Positions 1-7,461 of a stretch of DNA of 37,477 nt are shown here, piece by piece (within the stretch, counting starts at the first letter, position 1; each line of letters starts with the position of its first letter). The stretch lies in assembly GCA_021154855.1 (NCBI GenBank), contig JAJKHV010000171.1, positions 1 to 37,477 on the forward strand, in the 5' to 3' direction. This DNA comes from Solirubrobacterales bacterium. GTDB taxonomy: Bacteria > Actinomycetota > Thermoleophilia > Solirubrobacterales > 70-9. The notes beneath the pieces were generated by a model, which saw only the letters and a list, made by a program, of their open reading frames with translations, did not search any database and had not been told where the DNA came from. Both the position numbers and the translations under genes were made by a program.

Positions 1-502
1 CGCAGCGCGCCTTATGGGCGGCATCCCGCGCGCGCCCGCCGCAATCGTAGGAGGCGTAGACGTTCAGGCAGCGGTTGGGCTCGCCGAGGGGTCGGATGTA
101 GGCGGGCATCTTCTTCTCCCAAAACAGCCGATTGAGTCGGATCAGGTAGTCATCTCCGTAGCCCTGCGCGATCGCCCGTGGGTCGATCAGCTCGTGGCCG
201 TCGCCGGTGTCGGCGGTGGTGATGTGCAGAACGGGACGAGCCCGCGCCGCCTGCCAGCGTTCGATCGACTCGGGGAAGTCCGAACCCCAGGTGCGGAAGC
301 TCTCGATCAGCGCCGGGTGCTTGTCGAGCGCCGTGCTGAAATGGCCGAAGTCGGCCGAATCGCCGGTGTCGCTGACCCCGAAGAAGACCTTCTTGCCACG
401 TGGCAGCAGGGCGCCCGCGTTGGCGGCGTGGGGCACGATGGTCAGGCTGAGCAGTGCAAGGGCAAGCGCGACCGGGATGATTCGCTTTGCCATCGGGCGC
501 AT
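1..502 (-). CDS. Secreted glycoside hydrolase, GH26-like (partial, N-terminal 167 codons)
   Basis: The reading frame is open from an ATG at 502 to the left window edge, so only the N-terminal part is visible. It begins with a basic n-region (MRPMAKR), a hydrophobic core and an ANA-type cleavage site, which is a Sec signal peptide. The mature part contains VFFGVSDTG near its start and, around residues 140-150, YIRPLGEPN. The latter resembles the R..HEMN segment of GH26 beta-mannanases, where the Glu is the acid/base catalyst; here His and Met are replaced by Gly and Pro but Glu and Asn remain. An in-frame ATG at 493 is an alternative start. It lies 155 bp downstream of recQ on the same strand. 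The hydrolase assignment is inferred from this short motif and the secreted TIM-barrel-like start; the substrate is unknown. Confidence 0.6.
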   Translation of the reverse strand, partial: MRPMAKRIIPVALALALLSLTIVPHAANAGALLPRGKKVFFGVSDTGDSADFGHFSTALDKHPALIESFRTWGSDFPESIERWQAARARPVLHITTADTGDGHELIDPRAIAQGYGDDYLIRLNRLFWEKKMPAYIRPLGEPNRCLNVYASYDCGGRARDAAHKARC

Positions 503-657
503 CCGAGCCTCATTCGACTGGCGGGGGGCTTGTCCCTCCCGCTGAAGGATCCGGAGTCGGAGGTCGGTAGTTGACAGCCGGCCCGTCAGCGGGGGAGATC
601 TGTGCCCTGTAACACCCGCTGGCGGCGATTGATCCGGTGTGGCGACCGTGGCGGGAC

Positions 658-2219
658 TCAGGCAGCCGACTCGAGCGCGCCGTTGCGACGATGCGCGGCG
701 ACCAACCCGAGGACTTCAGGTGCGAACTTGGTGATGAAGCTGGGACCGATGCCGCGGATCGCGACGAGGCTTGCCTCATCGCCCGGACGGGTCGCCGCTA
801 TTGCCGCCAGGGTCGTGTTGTGGGCGATCGTGAAGGCGGGTTTGCCATCGGCCGCGCGCAACCGCCACGCCTTCAGCTCCTCGAAGAGCGGGCCGTCGGC
901 CTCCGACAGCTCGGCGGGAGGGGCCGCGGCGGCCTTGGCGCGCTTCGGGGCCCGCACCGCGATCGTCTCCGGCTCCGGCAGCCAGTCCTGCGCATCGCAG
1001 ACGTCGCAGCAGCGGGCCAGCGGCCGGCCCGCCTCGCGGTCGCCGAAGTGATCGAGGACGCTGCGCCGCCGGCAACGGTCGGAATAGATGAAGGACTTGA
1101 TCGTGCGGTAGTCACGCCAGCCGCGCTCGCGGGCGATTGCCAGCTCCGGATCGCGCTGTTCGATGAAGCGGACCAGCCGCCCGAGGTCTGCCTTCATGGC
1201 AAGCAGTACGGCTTTTGCGGGCAACCCGTCGCGGCCGCCTCTTCCCGCCTCCTGGTAGTAGGCCTCGAGGCTGGTCGGGATCGCCATGTGCCAGACCGAG
1301 CGCACGTTGGCCTTGTCGACGCCCATGCCGAAGGCATTGGTGGCGACGATCACTTCCGCCTCGCCGGTCATGAAACGGCGCTGCGTCGTGGTCCTCTCCT
1401 CCGCCTCTATGCCGGCGTGGTAGCCGAGCGCCCGCAGGCCGCAATCGCGCAAAGACTGCGCGACCTCGTCGGTGTCGCGCCGGTCCCGCAGTAGACGATC
1501 GCCGGCCGGTTGCCGGGATCGGCGAGCCCCGCTTCGAGCAGCGCCAGCCGCCGTGCCTTCGATCCTTTGCCCTCGAGCCGGACGACGTCGAAGGAGAGGT
1601 TGGGACGGTCGAAGCCGGAGCGCACCTGCAGCGGTTTGCGCAGGCCGAAGCGCGAGACGATCTCGGCCGCCACCGCCTTGGTTGCAGTCGCCGTGCAGGC
1701 CATCACCGCTGGGCGCCCGAGCCGCTCGGCGACTTCAGGCAGGCGCAGGTAGTCGGGCCGGAAGTCGTGGCCCCACTCCGAGACGCAGTGCGCCTCGTCG
1801 ACCGCGATCAGATCGATCCGCCGCTGCGCCAGCGCGTCGAGGAAAACGCCGGAGGCGAAGCGCTCCGGCGAGCAGTAGACGATCCGGGCGGCGCCGCTGC
1901 GGACCTGATCGAGCGCGGCACGCGCGGCATCGGGATTCATCCCCGAGGAGATCATCGCCACGGGATGGCCGGCGGCGATCAGCCGCCGCCACTGGTCGTT
2001 CATCAGCGCGATCAACGGCGAAACGACAATCGTCAGATCCTCCGTCGCCAGCCCCGGCAGCTGGTAGCAGAGGCTCTTGCCCCCACCAGTAGGCATCACG
2101 ACCAAAGAGTCGCGCCCTTCGAGGCCGGCTTCCACGGCCTCCTTCTGTCCAGGCCGCCAACTCTGAAATCCAAGTTGCGCCAGCAGCGCGTCGGCTCGAT
2201 TCTCCGTCTTCGAGGTCAC
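658..2219 (-). pseudogene. recQ: ATP-dependent DNA helicase RecQ, split by a -1 frameshift
   Basis: RecQ is a 3'-5' DNA helicase of recombination and repair. The 5' segment (GTG at 2219 down to about 1484) holds Walker A PTGGGKS (residues 43-49), DEAH (141-144), the aromatic-rich loop SEWGHDFRPDY and motif III TATAT. The 3' segment (about 1484 to 658) holds GMGVDK, the QEAGRGGRDG arginine-finger motif, zinc-binding cysteines (C..RRSVLDHF ... CCDVC) and an HRDC-like C-terminus. The two halves are in different frames. Adding one base at about 1481-1484 (a GG on the plus strand that would be GGG) restores the expected sequence GTRRDTDEVAQSLRDCG. Joined, the product is about 520 residues, normal for a short RecQ. 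No selection-related decay is seen elsewhere, so either a sequencing error or a recent mutation explains it. Confidence 0.9.
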
Positions 2220-2225
2220 AAGCTC

Positions 2226-2231
2226 AGGCTA
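2226..2231 (-). promoter_or_regulatory. Putative -10 hexamer of recQ (leaderless)
   Basis: TAGCCT lies exactly 6 nt before the recQ GTG, so transcription would begin at or next to the start codon. No Shine-Dalgarno sequence is visible. Confidence 0.45.
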
Positions 2232-2254
2232 TGCGGCTGACCGGCGGGTGGCGT

Positions 2255-2305
2255 GGAGATCTGGGGTCTTCGCCCGCAGCTTGCGAGGACGAAGACCCCA
2301 TCTCC
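2255..2305. terminator. Imperfect hairpin between the lipoprotein gene and recQ
   Basis: Left arm 2255-2272 and right arm 2290-2305. Eleven uninterrupted pairs (TGGGGTCTTCG with CGAAGACCCCA) are extended by GGAGA/TCTCC after a 2-nt bulge, with a 17-nt loop. It lies downstream of the lipoprotein stop and upstream of recQ on the same strand. It has no U-tract, so a terminator role is an inference. Confidence 0.4.
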
Positions 2306-2382
2306 GCGACAGGACCCGCCGGCCTACCGCCCCCCGCCCTCTCCGCGACAGGACCCGCCGGCCTACCGCTCCACGCCCTCTG
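2305..2382. repeat. Two tandem copies of a 39-bp unit spanning a stop codon
   Basis: Copy 1 is 2305-2343 and copy 2 is 2344-2382. The first 25 bases of each are identical and the rest differ at about three positions. Copy 2 contains the last codons and TAG of the lipoprotein gene; copy 1 repeats the same TAG downstream. It looks like a local tandem duplication of the gene's 3' end. Confidence 0.75.
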
Positions 2383-2770
2383 CGGTGGCCTTGCTCTCGC
2401 CGCTCACGGTAAGGGTGCCGCGCTCATCCGCTCCGCCCGGGCAGTAGATGGTGTATTCGCCGCCGTCAAGGGTGAGTGAGAAGCTGGCGCTGAAGCCCTC
2501 GGAAAGGTTCTCCTTCTCGCCAAGGATTGTGCTGCCTTCGAGAACCTCAAACTCGCTTACCGTTGAGGTGCCGGCGTTTTCGACTTCAAAGATGATCGGT
2601 CCCGCCGGCGCCTTCGCGGTGTTCGGCACGCAACCGGCATCGGTCAGCTCGAAGGACAGCTTTTTGGCGCCTTTCGGCACTTCTTCGTCGGAGCCACAGC
2701 CGGCAATGAGCAGAGGGGCGAGACCGATGCCGACGGCGATCAATGAGGTACGGAAGGTGGTTCGGTTCAT
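2363..2770 (-). CDS. Cupredoxin-like lipoprotein, EfeO N-domain type
   Basis: This 135-residue exported protein has a lipobox signal peptide ending LLIAGC (Cys25 as lipid anchor). The mature domain reads like a small cupredoxin: FELTDAGCVPNTAKAPAGPIIF and, near the end, GEYTIYCPGG. This pattern matches the N-terminal cupredoxin domain of EfeO/EfeM proteins, which bind Cu or Fe for ferrous-iron uptake. The M75 peptidase domain of full EfeO is absent. The gene sits 143 bp downstream of efeU on the same strand, with an AAGGAG ribosome site and its own iron box 37 bp before the ATG. A periplasmic or surface metal-delivery partner for EfeU is likely, but the metal is not shown by the sequence. Confidence 0.75.
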   Translation of the reverse strand: MNRTTFRTSLIAVGIGLAPLLIAGCGSDEEVPKGAKKLSFELTDAGCVPNTAKAPAGPIIFEVENAGTSTVSEFEVLEGSTILGEKENLSEGFSASFSLTLDGGEYTIYCPGGADERGTLTVSGESKATAEGVER

Positions 2771-2806
2771 TGGCGCGATGGCTCCTTAGTTCGTGTCCGG
2801 GGAGAA

Positions 2807-2820
2807 TTAGGGCACCCTAA
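2807..2820. promoter_or_regulatory. DtxR/IdeR-like iron box before the cupredoxin lipoprotein
   Basis: TTAGGGCACCCTAA matches TTAGG-N4-CCTAA, the inner half-site pattern of DtxR/IdeR operators. Read on the minus strand, it contains a TAGGGT that could itself be the -10 element, which would suit iron-dependent repression. Confidence 0.6.
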
Positions 2821-2913
2821 CAAAACTGGAACAGATCAGTCGGAATTGGCCTGAGCGCGTCTCCGCCGAGCGAGCGCCGCCGTGTGATCCCGTATCGCCT
2901 GGAGAACGGATGC

Positions 2914-3771
2914 TTAAGCGGGGCTCTCGGCGGGAGCGGTCTGCCGCCGCACCGGCGCCCGCCGCAGCCGCAGCCGGTCCGGCCAGAGGACGTAGAGAAC
3001 CATCGGAACCGCGTAGAGCAGGTAGACGAGAGCCTCGCCGACGGTCGGCGTCGGTTGCAGGCCCAGCATCCCGGTCAGCAGGGAGCCCGAGATCGTTCCC
3101 GGCTGGACCAGCCAGGTCAGGTCGATTGCCTGGCCCTGCAGGCCGTTGAACCAGCCCGCCTCATGGGCGGTGTGCAATGAGGTCGAGAGCAGGCCGGCAG
3201 CGACGAAGACAAGGATCAATCCAGTAATCCGGAAGAAGCGCGTGAGGTTGATCCGCACGCCGCCGCGGTAGATGCCGAGGCCGATCGCGATTGCTGCGAC
3301 CAGCCCGATCACCGCGCCGGCTCCGGCGGCGGTCGTATCGCTGGCATCCTGGAACGCGGCGAGCAGGAAGACCGAGGTCTCGAAGCCCTCGCGCAGCACG
3401 GCGAGGAAGGCCATTGCCACGAGTGCCATGGTCGAGCCGCTGGCAAGGGCGCTTGCGGCGTTGCCTTCCAGCACCTTCTTGATCCCGCGGGCGTTGCGCC
3501 GCATCCAGACGATCATGTAGGTGACAGCGGAGACCGCGATCAGTCCGATCACCGTCTCCAGGCCCTCCTGCTCACGCTGGGGAAGCTGCTCGCCGACGAC
3601 TCGCAGGACCACGGCGAGGCCGACGCAGAGCGCCACCGCAACCGCAATCCCGAGCCACATCTGCCGCATCGCGTCCTGTCTGCCCTCCTTGACCAGGAAG
3701 GCGGCGATGATGCCGATGATCAGCGAAGCCTCGACTCCCTCGCGCAGGGCGATGACCAGAGTTGGGATCAT
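2914..3771 (-). CDS. efeU: FTR1-family high-affinity iron permease
   Basis: A 285-residue polytopic membrane protein that imports iron across the cytoplasmic membrane. It carries two FTR1 iron-binding signatures, REGVEAS near residue 10 and REGFETS near residue 127, each inside a hydrophobic helix; about seven helices are visible and the C-terminus is basic. Length is normal for bacterial EfeU. The ATG at 3771 has no good Shine-Dalgarno sequence but overlaps (ATGA) the stop of a 12-codon leader ORF that has one. The cupredoxin lipoprotein follows. No efeB peroxidase or full efeO is in the window, so this is a reduced Efe-type system. Tandem iron boxes upstream suggest iron repression. Confidence 0.93.
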   Translation of the reverse strand: MIPTLVIALREGVEASLIIGIIAAFLVKEGRQDAMRQMWLGIAVAVALCVGLAVVLRVVGEQLPQREQEGLETVIGLIAVSAVTYMIVWMRRNARGIKKVLEGNAASALASGSTMALVAMAFLAVLREGFETSVFLLAAFQDASDTTAAGAGAVIGLVAAIAIGLGIYRGGVRINLTRFFRITGLILVFVAAGLLSTSLHTAHEAGWFNGLQGQAIDLTWLVQPGTISGSLLTGMLGLQPTPTVGEALVYLLYAVPMVLYVLWPDRLRLRRAPVRRQTAPAESPA

Positions 3772-3806
3772 CGCTGCTCGCTGGGCTGTTCGGCGCGGGT
3801 CGACAT
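3768..3806 (-). CDS. Possible 12-residue leader peptide coupled to efeU
   Basis: ATG at 3806 encodes MSTRAEQPSEQR and ends in TGA at 3770-3768, overlapping the efeU ATG as ATGA. An AGGGGGG run lies 8 nt before this ATG, whereas efeU itself lacks a ribosome site. That makes translational coupling plausible. No homology can be claimed for so short a peptide. Confidence 0.35.
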   Translation of the reverse strand: MSTRAEQPSEQR

Positions 3807-3809
3807 GAG

Positions 3810-3830
3810 TTAGGCCCCCCTAATTAGGGG
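3810..3830. promoter_or_regulatory. Overlapping iron boxes upstream of efeU
   Basis: TTAGGCCCCCCTAA (3810-3823) repeats the TTAGG-N4-CCTAA pattern seen at 2807-2820. It overlaps a perfect 14-bp palindrome CCCCTAATTAGGGG (3817-3830), and a degenerate third box continues to about 3837. The arrangement suggests tandem binding of a DtxR/IdeR-type dimer. Confidence 0.6.
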
Positions 3831-3834
3831 TCCC

Positions 3835-3869
3835 AAAAAGTAGCACGGCGCCGCCCTATGTCTCTACTT
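3835..3869 (-). terminator. Possible intrinsic terminator of zwf
   Basis: On the minus strand AAGTAG (3869-3864) pairs with CTACTT (3843-3838), enclosing a GC-rich CGGCGCCG core, and is followed by a run of T. It starts 18 bp after the zwf stop. The stem is short, so support is modest. Confidence 0.35.
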
Positions 3870-3887
3870 CCAGGCCGGTCCGCCGGG

Positions 3888-5282
3888 TTAAGGCAGCCAG
3901 GGCTCGTGCCACTGGCAGATGCCCCGGGTCAGCTTCTCCGCCTCGGGAGGGCCCCAGGTTTCCGGCGCGTATGGGATCACCGGTCCTGGCTCGTCGAGCA
4001 GCGGCTGGACGATCCTCCACGTCTCTTCGACCGTGTCCTGGCGGGTGAAGAGCTGATGGTGGCCGGCGATCGCGTCGCCGAGCAGCCGCTCGTAGGGCTC
4101 GGGATCCTCGCCCGGCGTTTTCTCGAAGAGGACCTCGAGGTTGGCCGGCTCGAAAGCCTCCTCGCCGGCCTGCTTGGCGAAGAGGCGCATGCGCGCGCCC
4201 GGTACGGGCTCGATCCGCACCGTCAGCCGGTTCGGTTCCGGCCGCTTGCCGGCGCCGACGCCGAGTGGCGGCGGGCGCTTGAAGACGACGCTCACCTCGC
4301 TGGACTTGGCCGGCATGCACTTGCCGGTGCGGACAAAGAAGGGCACTCCGTGCCAGCGCCAGTTGTCGACGGCCAGCTCGATCGCGGCAAAGGTCTCCGT
4401 GGTTGAGTCCGGCGCCACGCCGTCGATGTCGAGGAAGCCCTTGTACTGGCCGCGCACGTAGTGCTGCGGGTCCGCCGTGCGCGTCGCCTTGAAGAATTCG
4501 AGCTTCTTATCCCGCACCGAGTCGTGGTGGTTGCCCGTCGGCGGGCCCATGCCGACCAGGGCGAGCACCTGCAGGGCATGGTTCTGGATCACGTCGCGCA
4601 TCGCCCCGACCGCGTCGTAGAAACGACCGCGATCCTCGACGCCGAAGTCCTCCGCGATTGTCATCTGCACGTGGGAGACGTGCTCGCGATTCCAGACCGG
4701 CTCCAGGGTCGCATTGGCAAAGCGCAGGTAGGTGATGTCCATCACCGGCTCCTTGCCGAGGTAGTGGTCGATGCGCAGGATCTGGTTCTCGTCGAGGATC
4801 TCGCAGAGCTCCGCGTTCAGCTTGCGTGCCGATTCGAGATCGTGGCCGAACGGCTTCTCGATCACCACGTGGGCGTTCCCAGTCAGCCCGGCGGCGCCGA
4901 GCCCATGCACGACCGTGGCAAAAAGCGACGGTGGGATCTCGAGGTAAAAGACGGGCCGCTTCGCGGCGGCGATCGCTTCGGCCACCCGCTTGAACGTAGC
5001 GGCGTCGGCGTAGTCGCCCTGCACGTAGGAAAGCCGCGCTGCGAGCCGGGTGAAGACGTCTTCATCGGGATTGCTGACGGTTGTCGCGATCGCCTCGTGG
5101 GCGTGCTTGCGCAGCTGCTCGGTGTCCCACTCATCGATCGCGACGCCGACGATCGGGCAGTCGAGCAGACCGCGCGCCTCCAATCGGTAGAGGGCGCGGA
5201 AGGTCATCTTCTTCGCCAGGTCGCCGCTGATCCCGAAGATCGTCAGGACGTCGGCGGTTCGATCCTTTTCGGCCTTGGCCAT
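3888..5282 (-). CDS. zwf: Glucose-6-phosphate 1-dehydrogenase
   Basis: Oxidises glucose-6-phosphate to 6-phosphogluconolactone, the first step of the oxidative pentose phosphate pathway, in the cytosol. The 464-residue product has the family's nucleotide-binding signature FGISGDLAKK (16-25), EKPFG (142-146) and the active-site motif RIDHYLGKE (170-178), whose His and Lys are catalytic/substrate-binding. Length is normal. It is divergent from gnd, sharing a 69-bp promoter region. TAGCCT lies 9 nt before the ATG, so the transcript may be nearly leaderless. No opcA partner is adjacent. Confidence 0.97.
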   Translation of the reverse strand: MAKAEKDRTADVLTIFGISGDLAKKMTFRALYRLEARGLLDCPIVGVAIDEWDTEQLRKHAHEAIATTVSNPDEDVFTRLAARLSYVQGDYADAATFKRVAEAIAAAKRPVFYLEIPPSLFATVVHGLGAAGLTGNAHVVIEKPFGHDLESARKLNAELCEILDENQILRIDHYLGKEPVMDITYLRFANATLEPVWNREHVSHVQMTIAEDFGVEDRGRFYDAVGAMRDVIQNHALQVLALVGMGPPTGNHHDSVRDKKLEFFKATRTADPQHYVRGQYKGFLDIDGVAPDSTTETFAAIELAVDNWRWHGVPFFVRTGKCMPAKSSEVSVVFKRPPPLGVGAGKRPEPNRLTVRIEPVPGARMRLFAKQAGEEAFEPANLEVLFEKTPGEDPEPYERLLGDAIAGHHQLFTRQDTVEETWRIVQPLLDEPGPVIPYAPETWGPPEAEKLTRGICQWHEPWLP

Positions 5283-5339
5283 GCGTCCGCCAGGCTACCC
5301 GTTGCCCGCCTGCTCTCACACACATCGTCCCGGCTCGCG

Positions 5340-5345
5340 TAGGGT
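5340..5345 (+). promoter_or_regulatory. Putative -10 hexamer of gnd (leaderless)
   Basis: TAGGGT ends 6 nt before the gnd ATG, and no ribosome site is present. This places the expected transcription start at the start codon. Confidence 0.45.
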
Positions 5346-5351
5346 TATGCC

Positions 5352-6368
5352 ATGGAGCTGGGAATGGTCGGCCTCGGCCGCATGGGGGCCAACATGGCGC
5401 GGAGGCTGATGCGCGACGGGCACCGCCTCGTCGTGTACGACGTAAGTGCGGACGCCGTTTCCGCGCTCGCCGCCGAGGGTGCCGAGGGAGCGTCCTCCCT
5501 GCAGGGCCTGGCCTCGAAGCTGAGCGCCCCCCGCTCGGTCTGGGTGATGGTCCCTGCCGGCGAGATCACCGAGAAGACGGTCGGGGACGTCGCGGCTGTT
5601 TTGGACACCGGCGACGCGATCATCGACGGTGGAAACTCCTACTACCGCGACGATATCCGCCGCGCCGCGACGGTCGCCGAGAAGGGAATCGACTACGTCG
5701 ACTGCGGCACCAGTGGCGGGGTCTTCGGCCTCGAGCGCGGCTACTGCTTGATGATCGGGGGCCCGGATCGGGCCGTGGAGCGGCTCGATCCGGTCTTCGC
5801 CTCACTGGCGCCGGGAGTCGAGTCAGCGGCGCGCACGCCGGGCCGCTCGGGCGAGGTCTCACCTTCGGAGAACGGCTACCTGCACTGTGGCCCCAACGGC
5901 GCCGGTCACTTCGTGAAGATGGTCCACAACGGGATCGAGTACGGGATCATGGCCGCCTACGCAGAGGGTCTCAACATTCTCAAGAACGCAAACGCCGGCA
6001 AGGTTCAGCGCGAGGCCGATGCCGAGACCGCGCCACTCGAGCAGCCCGAGTACTACCAGTACGACCTCGACCTTCCCGAGGTGGCGGAGGTCTGGCGGCG
6101 GGGCAGCGTGGTCGGCTCCTGGCTGCTCGACCTGACCGCCGCCTCGATGCAGGAATCCCCCGACCTCTCGGACTTCGCCGGCCGCGTCTCGGACTCCGGC
6201 GAGGGCCGCTGGACCTCGATCGCGGCGATCGACGAGGGCGTGCCGGCTCCAGTCCTCACCACTGCCCTCTACGAGCGCTTCTCCTCGCGCGATCTCGACG
6301 ACTTCGCCAACAAGGTGGTCTCGGCGATGCGCAAGCAGTTCGGCGGCCATGACGAAAAGCCGTCCTAG
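5352..6368 (+). CDS. gnd: 6-phosphogluconate dehydrogenase (decarboxylating), short NAD-type
   Basis: Converts 6-phosphogluconate to ribulose-5-phosphate and CO2. The 338-residue protein is the short form rather than the ~470-residue form. It has the Rossmann GLGRMG motif (7-12), substrate-binding SGG (121-123) and GAGHFVKMVHNG (183-194) with the catalytic Lys189. The second beta strand ends in VVYD (Asp30) where NADP-specific enzymes have an NRT-type sequence; an acidic residue there usually selects NAD, so NAD preference is inferred. It is divergent from zwf and lies 12 bp upstream of pgl, probably as one operon. Confidence 0.94.
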   Translation: MELGMVGLGRMGANMARRLMRDGHRLVVYDVSADAVSALAAEGAEGASSLQGLASKLSAPRSVWVMVPAGEITEKTVGDVAAVLDTGDAIIDGGNSYYRDDIRRAATVAEKGIDYVDCGTSGGVFGLERGYCLMIGGPDRAVERLDPVFASLAPGVESAARTPGRSGEVSPSENGYLHCGPNGAGHFVKMVHNGIEYGIMAAYAEGLNILKNANAGKVQREADAETAPLEQPEYYQYDLDLPEVAEVWRRGSVVGSWLLDLTAASMQESPDLSDFAGRVSDSGEGRWTSIAAIDEGVPAPVLTTALYERFSSRDLDDFANKVVSAMRKQFGGHDEKPS

Positions 6369-6380
6369 GGCGGACCGGCG

Positions 6381-7055
6381 ATGAGCATCGATCTCGAGGT
6401 CGCCGGCGACGAAAAGGCGGCGGCACGGCGCGCGGCCGAGCTGATCGCCGAGGCAGGCCAGGCCGCGGTGGCGGAGCACAACACGTTCTCGCTGGCGATG
6501 AGCGGCGGTCGCAGCCCCTGGGCGATGCTGGCGATCCTCGGTGAATTAAAGGAGATGCCGTGGGCCGAGACGGAGCTCTTCCAGGTCGACGAGCGGATCG
6601 CCTCGCCCGGCAGTGAGGAGCGCAACCTCACGCACATGGTGCTCGGCCTCTCGATGGACCACCAGGCGATGCTGCGGCCGATGCCGGTCACGCAGCGCGA
6701 CCTCGACGGTGCTGCTCGCGATTACGAAAACACGCTCCCCGACCCGCTCGACTGCGTCCACCTCGGCCTCGGCCCGGACGGTCACACCGCCTCGCTCGTC
6801 CCTGGTGACCCGGTCCTCGACGTGACCGACCGCCGGGTCGCGATCACCGAGACCGCCTACCAGGGCCATTCGCGCATGACCCTCACCTATCCGGCCCTCG
6901 CCACCGCTGGCAAGATCGTCTGGCTGATCACCGGCCCCGACAAGGTCGAGGCCCTCACCAAGCTTCGCGCCGGCGACACTTCGATCCCGGCCGGCCGGGT
7001 CGAAAACGACGCCATGATCATCGTCGCCGACGAAGCCGCTGCGGCTGGCCAATAG
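6381..7055 (+). CDS. pgl: 6-phosphogluconolactonase
   Basis: Hydrolyses 6-phosphogluconolactone to 6-phosphogluconate, the step between zwf and gnd. The 224-residue protein belongs to the NagB-like DevB/Pgl family: SLAMSGGRSP (phosphate loop, about 34-43), FQVDERI, the RNLTHMVL segment and the signature LGLGPDGHTASLVPG (about 130-144). It starts 12 bp after gnd, and the spacer GGGCGGACCGGCG gives a weak ribosome site. The operon with gnd and the nearby zwf support the assignment. Confidence 0.94.
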   Translation: MSIDLEVAGDEKAAARRAAELIAEAGQAAVAEHNTFSLAMSGGRSPWAMLAILGELKEMPWAETELFQVDERIASPGSEERNLTHMVLGLSMDHQAMLRPMPVTQRDLDGAARDYENTLPDPLDCVHLGLGPDGHTASLVPGDPVLDVTDRRVAITETAYQGHSRMTLTYPALATAGKIVWLITGPDKVEALTKLRAGDTSIPAGRVENDAMIIVADEAAAAGQ

Positions 7056-7080
7056 ACGTATGCAGAACCGTTTCATCAGC

Positions 7081-7100
7081 TGTTAGCGAATTCGCTAACA
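7081..7100. promoter_or_regulatory. Perfect 20-bp palindromic operator of the Xre/NTase pair
   Basis: TGTTAGCGAATTCGCTAACA is a perfect inverted repeat with no spacer. Its right half overlaps a -10-like TAACAT (7096-7101) that ends 6 nt before the ATG at 7108. This is the expected geometry for autorepression by the HTH protein encoded next. Confidence 0.7.
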
Positions 7101-7101
7101 T
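7096..7101 (+). promoter_or_regulatory. Putative -10 hexamer of the Xre gene (leaderless)
   Basis: TAACAT with a 6-nt gap to the ATG, embedded in the palindrome at 7081-7100. There is no ribosome site. Confidence 0.45.
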
Positions 7102-7107
7102 ATTGCC

Positions 7108-7461
7108 ATGGACCCGATGAAAGCGACGAAGCCAGCCGCATCGTTGGTGGGCCAGATCCAGGCGCGTAGCGGCCTCAGCCAGGCCGAACTTGCCCGCCGG
7201 GCGGGGCTGCCTCGCTCCGTTGTCAACGCCTATCTACGTGGAAATCGGGAGCCCGGGGCGGACGCCCTGGCGCGCCTTGCCGCCGCGGGCGGGTTTGGGC
7301 TCGAGTTGGCTACGCGCGAGCCGCCGGTCGACGTCGACCGCGCGAGCAAGATCCTCGTTCAGGTTCTGGAGCTCGCCGAGGCGCTGCCGTTTCGACCGCG
7401 TCCCGATCTCGACTATCCGAGCCTGGCAGGTCGGATTGCGGTGGGCAGAGTGGCGTCATGA
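7108..7461 (+). CDS. Xre-family HTH protein, probable antitoxin/autorepressor
   Basis: A 117-residue protein with an Xre/Cro-type helix-turn-helix at about residues 12-60 (LVGQIQARSGLSQAELARRAG, then LPRSVVNAYLRG). The C-terminal half is short, without a recognised domain, and may bind the partner. Its stop overlaps the start of the nucleotidyltransferase gene as ATGA, so the two are translationally coupled. A perfect palindrome covers the promoter. Small HTH plus downstream nucleotidyltransferase is a known toxin-antitoxin arrangement (AbiE-like and related pairs). Antitoxin function is inferred from this context. An ATG at 7117 is an alternative start. Confidence 0.8.
   Translation: MDPMKATKPAASLVGQIQARSGLSQAELARRAGLPRSVVNAYLRGNREPGADALARLAAAGGFGLELATREPPVDVDRASKILVQVLELAEALPFRPRPDLDYPSLAGRIAVGRVAS

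Noticed and set aside
1-574. 186-residue plus-strand frame starting at 14
   Set aside because: The minus strand encodes a signal peptide and hydrolase motif over the same bases, so this frame is its shadow.
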